A DNA stretch of 64,000 bases from Dendrocalamus latiflorus (GCA_017311315.1 CM029669.1:5369055-5433054); one strand, 5' to 3'; shown: positions 35,943 to 46,364, numbered from the stretch's first letter. Translations and numbers: made by a program. The notes: generated from the letters alone by a model not told the origin.

Positions 35943-38217
35943 TTTTTTAGATCAAGGGAAAATTTCATTAAGTGAATGAAAAAGGTCCCAGCCTCTACAA
36001 TCCGAAGATCGTACACAGCTTAAAGGTTACAACCAAGAGCAATCAAGCACAAGAACTAACACAAAGCAAAAGACACAAGATACAGGAAAAAACAGACACT
36101 ACGCCTCAAACCTATTCCGGAACTTCCATCCAAATTTTGCAAAGACCTCCATGATGACCGTCTCCAAAATCTGGCATCCATTCTTGAAGATTGGTATTTC
36201 TTCTTCTTTACTTAACAAGGACCAATGCCGGATCCAATACGTTGCCCTGAAAATGACTTGCAGAAAAGTGTTGGTTTTAGCATTATTGAACACCACGTCA
36301 TTTCTATTCAACCACATTGCCCAACAGAGAGCCGCAGCACCTAGTAAAATCTGATTTTTGAGTTTTGCCCCGATGCCATGAAGCCAAGAGCCAAACATAT
36401 CCGATATACTAGATGGTGGATGAATTCCAAAGGTGATGTGCACTGTGTTCCATATAAATCTAGCAAAGTGACAATCAATGAAAAGATGTTGTATCGTCTC
36501 CAAAGAGTTACAAAAACAACACTTGACACTCCCTTGCCAATTCCTTTTTGCTAAATTATCTTTTGTAAGAGTGACCCCTTTTTGGAGATACCAAAGGAAA
36601 ATTTTAATTTTCAAAGGCACTCTTATTTTCTATAGTGGATTTTTCGTAGGTAAGACTCCCTCTTGAATCAGATTCAAATACATAGAGCGAACCGTGAAAG
36701 ACCCACTCCTATGAAGGTTCCAAACAAATACATCCTTCTCATTTGTAAGGTTAACTGTCACAACTTTAGAGACTAAGTCGTACCACGCTGTCAAATTACC
36801 TTCCACCAAACCTCTTCTAAACGACACATCCAGTGGCGTAGAAGCTAAAACCTTAGCCACAGTATCATTCTTTTTCCTCACAATCCTATAGAGTGATGGA
36901 TAGACATCCCTTAAGGGTTTATTTCCTAACCAAATGTCCTCCTAAAATCTAACTTGTGTTCCCTTTTGAATTCGAAAATAACCATGAGCCAAGAAATCAT
37001 CCTTGACCTTCATTAGCCCTGACCAAAAGTGGGAGTCACCCGGTCGTTTATAAACTTGAGTTATGGCTTTATTGGTCAAATATTTTCTTCTTAGAAGATT
37101 TTGCCAAACACCATCCTCATTAATAAGTTTAAACAACCATTTACTCAAGAGACATTTGTTTTGAATCCCAAGGTTTTGGATACCCAACCCGCCACAGTCC
37201 TTTGGTCTACAAAGTACACTCCACCTAGTAAGCCTGTACTTCTTTTTATGACTATCACTTTGCCAAAAGAACCTTGAACGGTAAAAATCAAATTTTTGTA
37301 AAACACCCTTAGGGACTTCAAAAAAGGAAAGCATATACATAGCTAAACCATTTAAGACCGAATTGATCAAAACTAGCCTTCCTCCAACGGAAAGAAGCTT
37401 TCCTTTCCAACTGCTGAGCTTCTTTTGGAATCTCTCCTCAATGATGGCCCAATCTTTGTTAGAGAGTTTACGATGACGCAAAGGAATACCAAGATATTTA
37501 AAAGGTAAGCCCCCGGTTTTGCAACCAAAAAGTTGTGCATACTCATGCTCGCAATCCTTAGCACTACCGTAACAGAAGAGCTCACTCTTATGGAAATTAA
37601 TTTTCAACCCGGAAAGTTGCTCAAAGGCACTTAACACTAGTTTAAGGTCTTTGGCTTGGAGTAGATCATGATCCATGAAGAGAATAGTATCATCTGCATA
37701 CTGGAGGATCGAGAGGCCATCATCTACAAGATGTGGAACAACTCCTTGAAACCTCCCATCAGACTTAGCTCTACCAATTAACGTTGCCAACATATCTGCC
37801 ACTAAATTAAATAGGATTGGTGACAAGGGATCACCTTGCTTAAGTCCCTTTTTTGGCTGAAAATAATGCCCTAAAATGTCATTAACTTTAATGCCCACAC
37901 TACCACCCCTAACAATTTGATCTATCCACTTGCACCAAAGTGGTGAAAAACCTTTCATCCTCAATGTTTGTTGAAGAAAAGACCAGTTCACCTTATCATA
38001 TGCTTTTTCAAAGTCCAGCTTTAGAATCACACCATCAAGTTTCTTCCTATGCATTTCATGTATGGTTTCATGAAGGATAATAACCCCTTCCATGATATTC
38101 CTCCCTGCCATAAAATATGTTTGAGATGGTTGTATAACCTTCTGAGCCACTAGTGCTAAACGGTTAGCCATTATCTTAGTAAAGATCTTGAAGCTAACAT
38201 TAAGTAGGCAAATGGGT
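35943..38217 (-). mobile_element. 5'-truncated L1-type LINE
   Basis: A non-LTR retrotransposon fragment: reverse transcriptase, linker and zf-RVT-type C-terminus in one - strand frame. On the + strand its 3' end shows as a short T-run (35943-35949) next to a non-coding tail. The 5' end breaks off near 38217, inside the segment that usually begins PICLLN, so the endonuclease and ORF1 are missing, as expected for incomplete target-primed reverse transcription. I could not see a clear target duplication. Confidence 0.85.
36099..38171 (-). pseudogene. LINE ORF2 fragment: reverse transcriptase and zinc-binding C-terminus
   Basis: Reads from the RT fingers (FMAGRNIMEGVIILHETIHE), through DFEKAYDKVNW, KKGLKQGDPLSPILFNLV and the catalytic QYADDTIL, to the thumb (SWKGKLLSVGGRLVLINSVL), then a zinc-binding region (CCFCNSLETIQHLFIDCHFA). 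Two TAG codons interrupt the frame, near 36942 and near 36630. Both stand where the family has Trp (RFWEDIW-type and LWK-type positions), each explained by TGG to TAG. No frameshift was seen, so the copy is not very old. Confidence 0.88.
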
Positions 38218-39080
38218 CATGATTGTTAGGTAGTCTAGTCTATGATCGTTGTTTCAGGGTGGACATTATGTCTTATTGTGTATATACATTGTGTAATGCC
38301 ATTATGATTAAGATGCAATCTTTTTGGTTGCTTGTGAATAAAACAAACTGAGATGATGCTCTCACTCAATTTGTTTGATATGCGCCTTCTAGTTCAAATT
38401 GCAGCATCTGCAATCCTTAAATAGTTTGCAAACTTGTTGAAACCTTAGCAGAACTTTGATAGATGTGCTTCCTATCCCATGATTAGCTGCCTAGAATATT
38501 GTGTTTTGAGGACGTGGACCATTCTTAGGGGCTAATGATTGAGGTCCACTAATAGGGAGTAAAATATGGTTTCTGCACTTGTTTTGACCAAGTGATAGTG
38601 TGTTGACATCTCGGTTGAGCTGTCCATAATCCTTATGTGATGCTTACATGACACCTGATTACATACGAAATTGCAAATATATTGCTTAGCTGGAATAACA
38701 TACTGTGGTTCCATCAGTCCTCTTGCTAACAAATGTGTTGGTTCTGTCAAACATCGTATCAATTAATCCTTCTTCTCTCAATACCATGTAGATGTTTACT
38801 AAGTGTATGAAAGACTGCAGCTCATTTTCTTCTGTGTTTCGTGTTTGTTTGATCGTATGGTGTGATATTGTGGTACTGCTTTATGTTGGGATGCCGTATC
38901 CTGAAAATTAGCGATGTGTGATGAAAATTATAAAACTCCTGTTTAGAACGTTATTGCTGCTGAAGGTCTGAAAGCTTGTGTTACTTTCGATGATAACTTT
39001 TCACCATTCGATGTTCCATTTTACTGATATTATATTTTCATGAAAGCTGGCAAATGGTTATAATTTTGATGGATTTTGAG
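38218..39080. other. Non-coding remnant around a dead gene
   Basis: AT-rich with no clear feature. Given the exonuclease/KH exon directly downstream, this may be intron or decayed exons of the same gene. A short frame near 38945-39030 (AAEGLKACVTFDD) could be an exon relic but is unsupported. Confidence 0.35.
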
Positions 39081-39260
39081 GACCCTAACTTTTGGACAAA
39101 TAGGCTTTGTCTGACATGATGATTCAAGCAGCCACAGATGATGTGCGCTTTCTTCTCAATATACATGAGAAAATGATGGAGAAGTTAAGCAAAGTTTCTT
39201 TATGGCGTCTGGCAGTTCGCAGTGAACTATACTGCAGGTGCTTTTGCATAAATGACAACA
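39081..39260 (+). pseudogene. Broken exon of a 3'-5' exonuclease/KH-domain gene
   Basis: The + strand reads DPNFWTNR, then after a one-base deletion LSDMMIQAATDDVRF..., HEKMMEKL, SLWRLAVRSELYCRCFC. From memory this resembles plant proteins with a 3'-5' exonuclease domain followed by a KH domain (Arabidopsis At2g25910 type). The expected splice acceptor (TTTTGAG before GACCC) is plausible. Downstream, the next expected residues are replaced by a stop within 20 bp. The deletion, truncation and surrounding insertions mark it as a relic. Confidence 0.6.
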
Positions 39261-39679
39261 TAAATTTATAAAACGCTGGAATGGAATTGATAATTTTGAA
39301 CAATTCCTGAGACGTTGCAAAATTTGGATCCAAGGATGAGATGCTATCCCGTAGATTCGGCTCGGAACGCTATAGCATTTTCTACTCTTTCTGGTTTTTT
39401 TATTCCAGCAGAAATTAATATGCTTCCTTTTGGCGTCTTTCTGCTTTTTATAGGAGGTGCTTTAATGCTCTTCTCAAATTGGTATGTACAATTTTTTTAA
39501 GCAGAGTTAAATGATGAATAGTAATTACTCATCCTTTTAGATTCTTTAAAATTAATATCATTCTTGTTAAAGTAAAAAATATAAAAGCACTATCCGTTTT
39601 ATATTCGTACAGAAATTAATCTCTTTCGTTTTGGCAGAATGTACGAGTTGCAGACTGGAGCCTCAACAGTACCCGCGTA

Positions 39680-40675
39680 CAATGGTGGAGCTAGAGGGGG
39701 GCCAGTAGGGGCCACGGCCCCCCAACGCTGCTGAAATTTTTTAACCCCTATATTGTAATTGGGTCTAATTAATTTGATATTGTTTGCTTTTACTAATTTA
39801 CTTACATGGGCTTCCGATTATTTTATTTGGGCCTGGTAGCTAGTGTCGTGAGGCCCGGGCCATCAATGCAGAAAGCACACACGCACAGGCACATCTCGTT
39901 CGCTCAGCACTCACGGAGTCACGGGAAATTCACACGGAACGGGGAGACGGAGCGCCCTTCGCCGCCGCCGCCTTGCCTCCTCGTCTTCCCCCAATTGAGA
40001 AATAAAAAATCCCTAACCCTCGTGGCACAGGGCAACCGGCCAGGCGCGGAGCCGGCGGAGGCGCCCAAGCAATCAGTGAGAAGTTGATCAAGGTAACTTA
40101 GCGATACTTTGTAAAATAATCTTGTTTGGTTAATCACTTTTATTTGGTTCATGTAGGCTGTAGCCTATACTCTATAGAAGCTACAATCCTCATTTTTTAT
40201 CTGTTGTCCCAAATCATTTTTATAGATGGCAAATACTAAGCATTTTTTTCTTTGACAGATTGATTCGGCTTGTTCTAACTCTACCAGTTTCGACAGCTAC
40301 GTCAGAACGTGCATTCTCTGCAATGAAACTTGTGAAGACAAGACTCCGGAATAAAATGGGAGATGAATTTATAAGAGATTACTTGATAATCTACATTGAG
40401 AAGGAGATTGCAATTGAGTTCACAACTGATACACTTATTGATAATTTCTATGATATGAAGACACGCAGAGTAAGACTAAAATGAAAAATGTTAGTTCATA
40501 TGAATACTTTTGCCTGCAGCAACTTTTATGTAATGAAAATATGAAACCATGACTTTATATGTGATACATTTGGTAAAGTATATCCAATCTTCATCTTTCC
40601 TGGCAGTTTGATTATAGCAATTTATTAATTGTACTTGGCTGGCCCCCCTGTGTAAAATTCCTGGCTCCGCCACTG
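39680..40675 (+). mobile_element. hAT derivative, 996 bp, TSD CCCGCGTA
   Basis: Ends CAATGGTGGAGCTAG at the left and, on the complement, CAGTGGCGGAGCCAG at the right. The 8-bp duplication CCCGCGTA is at 39672-39679 and 40676-40683. It retains only the end of a transposase, so it is an internally deleted, non-autonomous copy. It lies just upstream of the receptor kinase gene (about 320 bp from its ATG), where it could influence the promoter. Confidence 0.85.
40255..40484 (+). pseudogene. hAT transposase C-terminal dimerisation segment
   Basis: The frame after a splice acceptor-like TTTTCTTTGACAG reads RLVLTLPVSTATSERAFSAM, then KTRLRNKMGDE. This is the hAT C-terminal dimerisation region with its conserved S-x-x-x-x-E-R-x-F-S. 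The catalytic domain and BED finger are absent, so no active transposase can be made. It ends at a TGA at 40482-40484. Confidence 0.82.
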
Positions 40676-40997
40676 CCCGCGTACCAACCACCCACGACGC
40701 CACGTACGGACCACCCATATCGGTAGGCGCACGCAGAACAAAGCTTCGTTTCCCTCGCCGCAGCCGATCTCGGCGCCCAGACCAGGCCCCACTCCTCGAT
40801 GCCGCCACTACCTTTACCGCCATTATTGTTTGTTCTCCTCCTCCCTCGAAAGCACCACCCATCTCCACCCGCACGGAACCGCATGCCCGAACTCCCACCC
40901 ACCACCACCTCCCCCTCGTCCTCGCGCACGCCCTCACCGCTTCACTCCACCGCCCGATCGAACGACCAAAAAGCCAAGAAAGCTACAGCTCCCTCAC
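40676..40997 (+). promoter_or_regulatory. Promoter/5' UTR region of the LRR receptor kinase
   Basis: GC-rich, CCACC-rich leader with no obvious TATA box. Two upstream ATGs (near 40800 and 40882) open short frames, and an in-frame ATG at 40830 would add 56 low-complexity residues ahead of the signal peptide. The hAT element occupies everything immediately upstream, so the core promoter must lie within this short stretch or within the transposon. Confidence 0.4.
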
Positions 40998-43900
40998 ATG
41001 TCGCATGTCCCCTTCTTGCTCCTCTTCCTCCTCGTCCTCTTCCCGCTGGTTACCTCCGTTACGCCGCCGCCGCCGCCGTCGAACGCCTCCGCCGGCGCCG
41101 ACTCTACGGCCGTCCTGCTCTCCTTCCTCGCCTCCCTCCCGCCGGCCTCCCGGCGCGTGCTCCTCCCGACATGGCGGGGCCATGCCGCCAACAGCCCCCA
41201 CTGCGCGTTTCTTGGCGTCACGTGCTCCACCGCCGGCGCCGTCGTCGCGCTCAACCTCTCCGGCGCGGGGCTGTCGGGCGCGCTCGCCGCGTCCGCGCCG
41301 CGCCTCTGCGCGCTCCCGGCGCTCGCGGCGCTCGATCTCAGCCGGAACAACCTCACCGGCACCGTTCCCGCCGCGCTCGCCGCGTGTTCAGCCGTCAACA
41401 CGCTCGTCCTCAGCTTCAACCTCCTCGCCGGCGCCGTTCCCCCGGAGCTCCTCTTCTCGCGCCGGCTCCGGAAGGTCGACCTCAGCACCAACGCGCTCAC
41501 CGGGAAGATCCCCGCCGACCTCCCCGCTTCGTCGGTTCTTGAGTACCTCGACCTCAGCGGCAATTCCCTCTCCGGCGTCATCCCGCCGGAGCTCGCCGCG
41601 CTCCCCGAGCTCACCTACTTTGACCTGAGTAGCAACAACCTGTCCGGTCCAATGCCGGAGTTCCCTGCACGGTGCGGCCTCGTCTACCTGAGCCTCTACT
41701 CCAACCAGCTCGCCGGGGAGCTCCCCCGCAGCCTTGGGAACTGCGGCAATCTCACCGTCTTGTTTCTACCCTACAACAAAATCGGTGGCAAGGTGCCCAG
41801 TTTCTTTGCCTCCATGACAAATTTGCAAAAGCTGTACCTGGGCGACAATGCGTTCTCCGGGGAGTTGCCGGCAAGCATCGGTGAGCTTGTGAACCTGGAA
41901 GAATTGGTGGTGTCGAATAATGGGTTCACCGGTGCTGTCCCCGAGGCAATTGGGCAGTGTCAATCCTTGACAATGCTCTACCTAAACGGCAACCGGTTCA
42001 CCGGCTCAATTCCGCCGTTCATTAGCAAATTGAGCAGATTGCAGATGTTCACAATCGCGGATAATGGCATTACCGGGAGAATTCCACCAGAAATTGGGAA
42101 ATGCCGGGAATTGGTGGAACTTGAGCTCCAGAACAATAGCCTTTCTGGGACGATTCCGCCGGAGATTGCAGAGCTCAGCCAGCTGCAAAAGCTGTATCTA
42201 TTCAATAACTTACTCCATGGTCAAGTTCCTCCAGCATTGTGGCGATTGGCTAACATGGTGGAGCTGCATCTCAGCAACAACAGTCTAAGTGGTGAGATAC
42301 ATGCAGAGATCACTCATATGAGGAATCTAAGAGAGATCACCTTGTACGACAACAACTTCACCGGCGAGCTGCCACAAGCCCTGGGGTTGAACACGACACC
42401 GGGACTACTTCGTGTTGAACTCACTAGCAACCGCTTCCATGGCGCAATTCCATCTGGTCTGTGCACGGGAGGCAAGCTCGCCATTCTTGATCTTGGATAC
42501 AACCGGTTTGATGGGGCCTTTCCCAGTGAAATAGCTAAATGTCAGTCTCTGTACAGGGTCAATTTGAACAACAACCAGATCAATGGGAGCTTACCTGTGG
42601 ATTTGGGCACGAATAGAGGGGTGTCATACATCAACATGAGAGGCAATCTGCTTGAAGGGAGGATACCAAGTGTACTCGGTTCATGGCGCAACCTCACAAT
42701 GCTTGATCTCTCTAGCAACAACTTCTCTGGTCCAATACCTCATGAGCTCGGTGCTCTAAGCAATCTTGGAACTCTGCGCATGTCGTCAAACAGGCTGACT
42801 GGACTGATACCACACCAATTGGGAAATTGCAAGAGACTTGTCTTTTTAGATCTTGGAGATAACCTTCTCAACGGAAGTTTACCAGCTGAGATCACAACAC
42901 TCGGTAGCCTACAAAATCTTCTACTCGGCAGAAACAACCTCACTGGGACAATACCGGACTCCTTCACCGCAACACAGGCCCTCCTTGAGCTGCAGCTTGG
43001 TGACAATTCTTTTGAAGGAGCCATCCCACGCAGCTTAGGAAATCTTCACTACATCTGTAAAACTCTGAACATTAGCAAGAACAGATTGAGCAGCCAAATC
43101 CCAAGCAGCCTTGGCAACCTTCAGGATCTGGAAGTACTTGACTTGTCGAAGAACTCATTGTCTGGTCCAATTCCATCGCAGCTGAGCAACATGATCTCTC
43201 TTTCAGTTGTGAACATATCGTTCAATGATCTATCTGGTCAGCTCCCTGCTGGCTGGGCTAAGCTCGCAGCACAGTTGCCTGAAGGGTTTTTGGGGAATCC
43301 TCAATTGTGCGTACAGTCTAACAATGCATCTTGCTCCAAGAATCAATCTGTGAAAAATAGAAGCAGGAACACACAGATTATTGTGGCATTCCTACTTTCA
43401 TCTCTCACCGTTATGGTTGCTGGTCTGTTTGCTATTCATTACATTGTGAAGAGGTCTCAATGCCTATCAGCCAAACATGTCTCAATCCGTAGCTTGGACT
43501 TGACGGAGAAATTGCCAGAAGACTTGACCTATGAAGACATTCTCCGGGCCACTGACAACTGGAGCGAGAAGTATGTCATTGGAAGAGGCCGACACGGCAC
43601 GGTCTACCGGACAGAATGCAAACTTGGAAAGCAGTGGGCCGTCAAGACAATTGATCTGTCCCAGTGCAAATTCCCCATTGAGATGAAGATTCTGAATACG
43701 GTCAAACACAGAAACATTGTCAGGATGGCCGGGTACTGCATCCGTGGAAACATTGGCCTAATCCTCTACGAGTACATGCCCGAGGGAACACTCTTCGAGC
43801 TATTGCACGAAAGGAAGCCTCAAGTAGCCCTCGACTGGATGGTCCGGCATCAGATCGCCCTCGGTGTAGCACAAGGCCTCTCCTATCTGCACCATGACTG

Positions 43901-44477
43901 TGTGCCCATGATTGTTCATAGGGATGTCAAGTCAAGCAACATACTGATGGACGCTGAGCTAGTACCCAAGCTCACAGACTTTGGCATGGGGAAGATCGTT
44001 GGTGATGAGGGGACAGACGCGACAGTGTCTGTCATTGTTGGCACCCTTGGCTACATTGCTCCAGGTACCGTTCCTTTTTCAGTTATGTCTGTAAGATTAC
44101 TCTGTCGAAAACTTCAGGACTTAACATGTGTTGCCATTTATTTCTCAGAGCATGGATATTCCACAAGAGTAACCGAGAAGAGTGATGTCTACAGCTATGG
44201 AGTAGTGCTACTCGAGCTCCTTTGCAGGAAGATGCCTGTGGATTCTGCATTTGGAGATGGTGTGGACATTATGACATGGATGAGATCAAACCTGAAGCAG
44301 GCAGATCACCGCAGCATCATGAGCTGCCTCGACGAGGAGATCTTGTACTGGCCTGAAGATGAGCAGGCAAAGGCATTGGACTTGCTTGATCTGGCGATTT
44401 CCTGCACGCAGGTGGCTTGCCAGTCAAGGCCAACCATGAGGGAGGTGGTGAACATCTTAATGAGGATGGAAAAGTAA
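40998..44477 (+). CDS. LRR receptor-like serine/threonine kinase (two exons)
   Basis: Exons 40998-44064 and 44149-44477, 1131 residues when spliced. ATG 40998 was chosen because it starts a clear signal peptide (MSHVPFLLLFLLVLFPLV). An N-terminal LRR cap follows (about residues 35-75), then roughly 26-28 leucine-rich repeats of the LxxLxLxxNxLxGxIP type to about 745, a transmembrane helix (about 793-816, VAFLLSSLTVMVAGLF) and a kinase domain from about 850. Visible kinase motifs: P-loop IGRGRHGTVY, VK Lys near 882, HRD in IVHRDVKSSN near 976, DFG near 994, and APE restored by splicing. All catalytic residues are present and it is an RD kinase, predicted active at the plasma membrane. Closest to LRR subfamily XI (PEPR/INRPK1-like) by memory; ligand unknown. 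Confidence 0.93.
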   Translation: MSHVPFLLLFLLVLFPLVTSVTPPPPPSNASAGADSTAVLLSFLASLPPASRRVLLPTWRGHAANSPHCAFLGVTCSTAGAVVALNLSGAGLSGALAASAPRLCALPALAALDLSRNNLTGTVPAALAACSAVNTLVLSFNLLAGAVPPELLFSRRLRKVDLSTNALTGKIPADLPASSVLEYLDLSGNSLSGVIPPELAALPELTYFDLSSNNLSGPMPEFPARCGLVYLSLYSNQLAGELPRSLGNCGNLTVLFLPYNKIGGKVPSFFASMTNLQKLYLGDNAFSGELPASIGELVNLEELVVSNNGFTGAVPEAIGQCQSLTMLYLNGNRFTGSIPPFISKLSRLQMFTIADNGITGRIPPEIGKCRELVELELQNNSLSGTIPPEIAELSQLQKLYLFNNLLHGQVPPALWRLANMVELHLSNNSLSGEIHAEITHMRNLREITLYDNNFTGELPQALGLNTTPGLLRVELTSNRFHGAIPSGLCTGGKLAILDLGYNRFDGAFPSEIAKCQSLYRVNLNNNQINGSLPVDLGTNRGVSYINMRGNLLEGRIPSVLGSWRNLTMLDLSSNNFSGPIPHELGALSNLGTLRMSSNRLTGLIPHQLGNCKRLVFLDLGDNLLNGSLPAEITTLGSLQNLLLGRNNLTGTIPDSFTATQALLELQLGDNSFEGAIPRSLGNLHYICKTLNISKNRLSSQIPSSLGNLQDLEVLDLSKNSLSGPIPSQLSNMISLSVVNISFNDLSGQLPAGWAKLAAQLPEGFLGNPQLCVQSNNASCSKNQSVKNRSRNTQIIVAFLLSSLTVMVAGLFAIHYIVKRSQCLSAKHVSIRSLDLTEKLPEDLTYEDILRATDNWSEKYVIGRGRHGTVYRTECKLGKQWAVKTIDLSQCKFPIEMKILNTVKHRNIVRMAGYCIRGNIGLILYEYMPEGTLFELLHERKPQVALDWMVRHQIALGVAQGLSYLHHDCVPMIVHRDVKSSNILMDAELVPKLTDFGMGKIVGDEGTDATVSVIVGTLGYIAPGTVPFSVMSVRLLCRKLQDLTCVAIYFSEHGYSTRVTEKSDVYSYGVVLLELLCRKMPVDSAFGDGVDIMTWMRSNLKQADHRSIMSCLDEEILYWPEDEQAKALDLLDLAISCTQVACQSRPTMREVVNILMRMEK
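44065..44148 (+). other. 84-nt in-frame intron of the receptor kinase
   Basis: Starts GTACCG after CTCCAG and ends TTTCTCAG before AGCATGG. Joining the flanks gives the expected GYIAPEHGYS. It is 28 codons long and has no stop in the coding frame, so unspliced mRNA would insert 28 residues inside the APE motif and probably inactivate the kinase. Confidence 0.88.
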
Positions 44478-45020
44478 GAATGTGCAGAAGTTTTGAATAA
44501 CATTGTGTGACTAATTCTCTGTACATAGCTGAAATGGAAAAGGCAGCTGTACAGTTTGTTTCGAGGGCACTGTTATGCGCCCCCGAATGAATGTATCTTG
44601 TAAAATTTTGTATGCAATATCCCAATTTCACAGTAATATGTATATCAGAGGGAAAAATATTACAGTGATCTCTAGAATATGGCTGTTCGATCTCTTATTG
44701 AGCTGTAATAATTTTTTGTACATAACTGATTTGGGGGGGGGGGGGGGGGGGGGGGGGGGCGGCTCGAGTGGCAAGCCACCTGCGTGTGTAGGACGCGCAA
44801 AAATTCTCTTGAAGTGTACATCTTGTTTTTAAGGTTTCGCTGGAACTCCTGTAATATCTTGGTTTCAGTAAAGAGGCTGGGAGGGAGACCTCTTTTATCG
44901 GAAAAAAATTTGTTTTAAGGGCTACATTGAAGAATGAACGTTTTCAAAAATTTACATTGATCTGTGAAAGAAAGCGCCTGTATCCTACAATTCGATCCTC
45001 GCAGCAAGTTAAGCTCATCT
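44478..45020. other. 3' flank of the kinase gene, with a 27-G run
   Basis: Probable 3' UTR and intergenic DNA. A run of about 27 G residues occupies 44733-44759, a strong G-quadruplex candidate and a likely site of length variation or assembly error. No gene was seen. Confidence 0.6.
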
Positions 45021-45189
45021 TCAGTGAAGAAGATAGGCGAGAACAAGGGCTAGAGCCATCAAAGTAGCCAATCCCTTGGTCGATCGTCTTGCCGTCCGGT
45101 CCGCCGTTCCTCCGGCGGCGTTGCGAGTTTGCCGTCCGCTGCGAAAGAACCGTCGAGAACATGACCAAGAACACCACCAAGGCATGCAC
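45021..45189 (-). pseudogene. Decayed arabinogalactan (AG) peptide gene
   Basis: The - strand reads a signal-peptide-like VVFLVMFSTVLSQ, then PDGKTIDQGIGY, then, after one extra T, LMALALVLAYLLH and a stop. The DGxxIDQGIxYxLM...LTYLxH ending is the GPI-anchoring signature of AG peptides (AGP16/20-like). Two faults are visible: the frameshift between GY and LM, and no in-frame ATG before the signal peptide (the first in-frame ATG is inside it). The short Pro/Ala hydroxylation motif usual in the mature peptide is also missing, replaced by an Arg-rich stretch. Confidence 0.6.
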
Positions 45190-45411
45190 CCTGTACGTGG
45201 AAGAGAGAATACTACTGTACTAATGGCAAGCTTGGGATGTGATCGAAGAGACAAGAGAGGAATGAACCAGCTTGTTCTGGTGAAATTCATGTCACCGCTG
45301 AGGAGTTTATATGCGTATGCGTGTCGAGACTTAAAATATTTTTTTTTCTGAACGGACCTGTAGAAGAACTGCCCAATATATTGATAAAATAAGAGAAAAA
45401 AATATAACATA

Positions 45412-45420
<9 letters not shown>

Positions 45421-45474
<54 letters not shown>
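45421..45474. repeat. (TA)n microsatellite
   Basis: About 27 AT dinucleotides in a row. It produces Ile-Tyr repeats in spurious frames. Confidence 0.95.
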
Positions 45475-45477
<3 letters not shown>

Positions 45478-45489
45478 GTCAAAAATACA

Positions 45490-46060
45490 TATTTCAGCCT
45501 CCTTCGGCCGGCCCGACGGTCGCGGTTCGCCCGGGCCTGAACTCGCGGCCTCGCGCGATCGCGCCTGCGTCATGTGGCCCATGCGGCCGCCAGGCGCCAG
45601 CCCATTTACGGCGCGGGCGCGCGGCGTAGAAACCTGCTGGGCACCGAGCATAGAAACCCTACTAGGCACTAGCGAGCGGGTGCGCCGCCGAGTGCCCGAG
45701 CAGGCGAGCTGCGAGGCAGCGAGCAGTGCCGGCCCTCCAAACTCCAAAGCTCGCCTCCGCCGCTCCGCGCCGCGCCGAGCGCCGGCCCTCCGCTGTAGAT
45801 CCGCGCTTGCTCCGCTCCGCCTCCACGCCGCGCCGGCTCTTCGCTCCGCTCCGGCCCTCCGCCGCCCGCCGGCACCGCGCGCGACACCGCCAGATCTGGG
45901 CTCCCGGCCTCAACTCCGCCGCTCCGGCCGCAGGCCGTCCGCTCCGCTCCGCCCTCCACTGTATGCTCCGGCCCTCCGCTCCGCCTCCGCCGCCACCGGC
46001 CCACCGCTCCACATTGCGTCAGCTCCGGCTCCGCCGCTTCGGCGACCGCGGTGAGTAGTT
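45490..46060. other. GC-rich island, possible transduplicated or promoter sequence
   Basis: Very GC-rich, with CCGCTCCG-type motifs and long but low-complexity frames on both strands. A good donor-like site (GGTGAG) at 46050-46055 on the + strand follows it. It directly abuts the DXS-like exon lying on the other strand. I see no recognisable protein. It could be the GC-rich first exon of an unknown transcript or captured sequence in a Mutator-like element. Confidence 0.3.
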
Positions 46061-46079
46061 GTACTACTTAAATCCCTAC

Positions 46080-46364
46080 CTTTATTCTGCCATCAACTAA
46101 ACCATCGAGTGAAATAAATTGGGAGACATGTGAGCCAAAGCCACCAACAGTTCCTTCTTCCACTGTGATAAGAAAATTGTGCTGCTGGCATAACATTCTG
46201 ATTAGATCAATGTCAAGTGGCTTGCAAAATCTTGCATTAGCAACAGTTGCTTGGATGCCAAAGTTGGATAGAAGAGATCGAGCTATCAAGCATCTCTGGA
46301 CCACCTCACCATAGCCAAGAAAAGCTATCTCTCGCCCCTCGGCAAGAATCTCTCCTTTACCAGT
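46080..46364 (-). pseudogene. Exon of a 1-deoxy-D-xylulose-5-phosphate synthase-like gene
   Basis: A 95-codon exon reading TGKGEILAEGREIAFLGYG..., VANARFCKPLDIDLIR, LITVEEGTVGGFGSHV, FISLDGLVDGRIK. This is the C-terminal transketolase-type domain of DXS, the thiamine-diphosphate enzyme that starts the plastid MEP isoprenoid pathway. It resembles the divergent DXS3-type plant paralogue by memory. The acceptor (CCTGTTTCAG) and donor (AAG|GTAGGG) look intact. Only this and one upstream exon fragment are present, and the following sequence is GC-rich island rather than the final exon, so it is a gene fragment. Confidence 0.8.

Noticed and set aside
39315..39500. Short frame with a hydrophobic stretch (GVFLLFIGGALMLFSNW) followed by GTATGT
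   Set aside because: It could be an exon, but I recognise no family and it lacks an acceptor; too weak to annotate.
40830..40997. N-terminal 56-residue extension of the receptor kinase from the upstream ATG
   Set aside because: The extension is Pro/His/Ser-rich low complexity and would bury the clear signal peptide that starts at 40998.
45572..46054. GC-rich frame of 160 codons as a gene
   Set aside because: No domain, low complexity in both strands, and frames overlap in all phases; kept only as an unexplained island.
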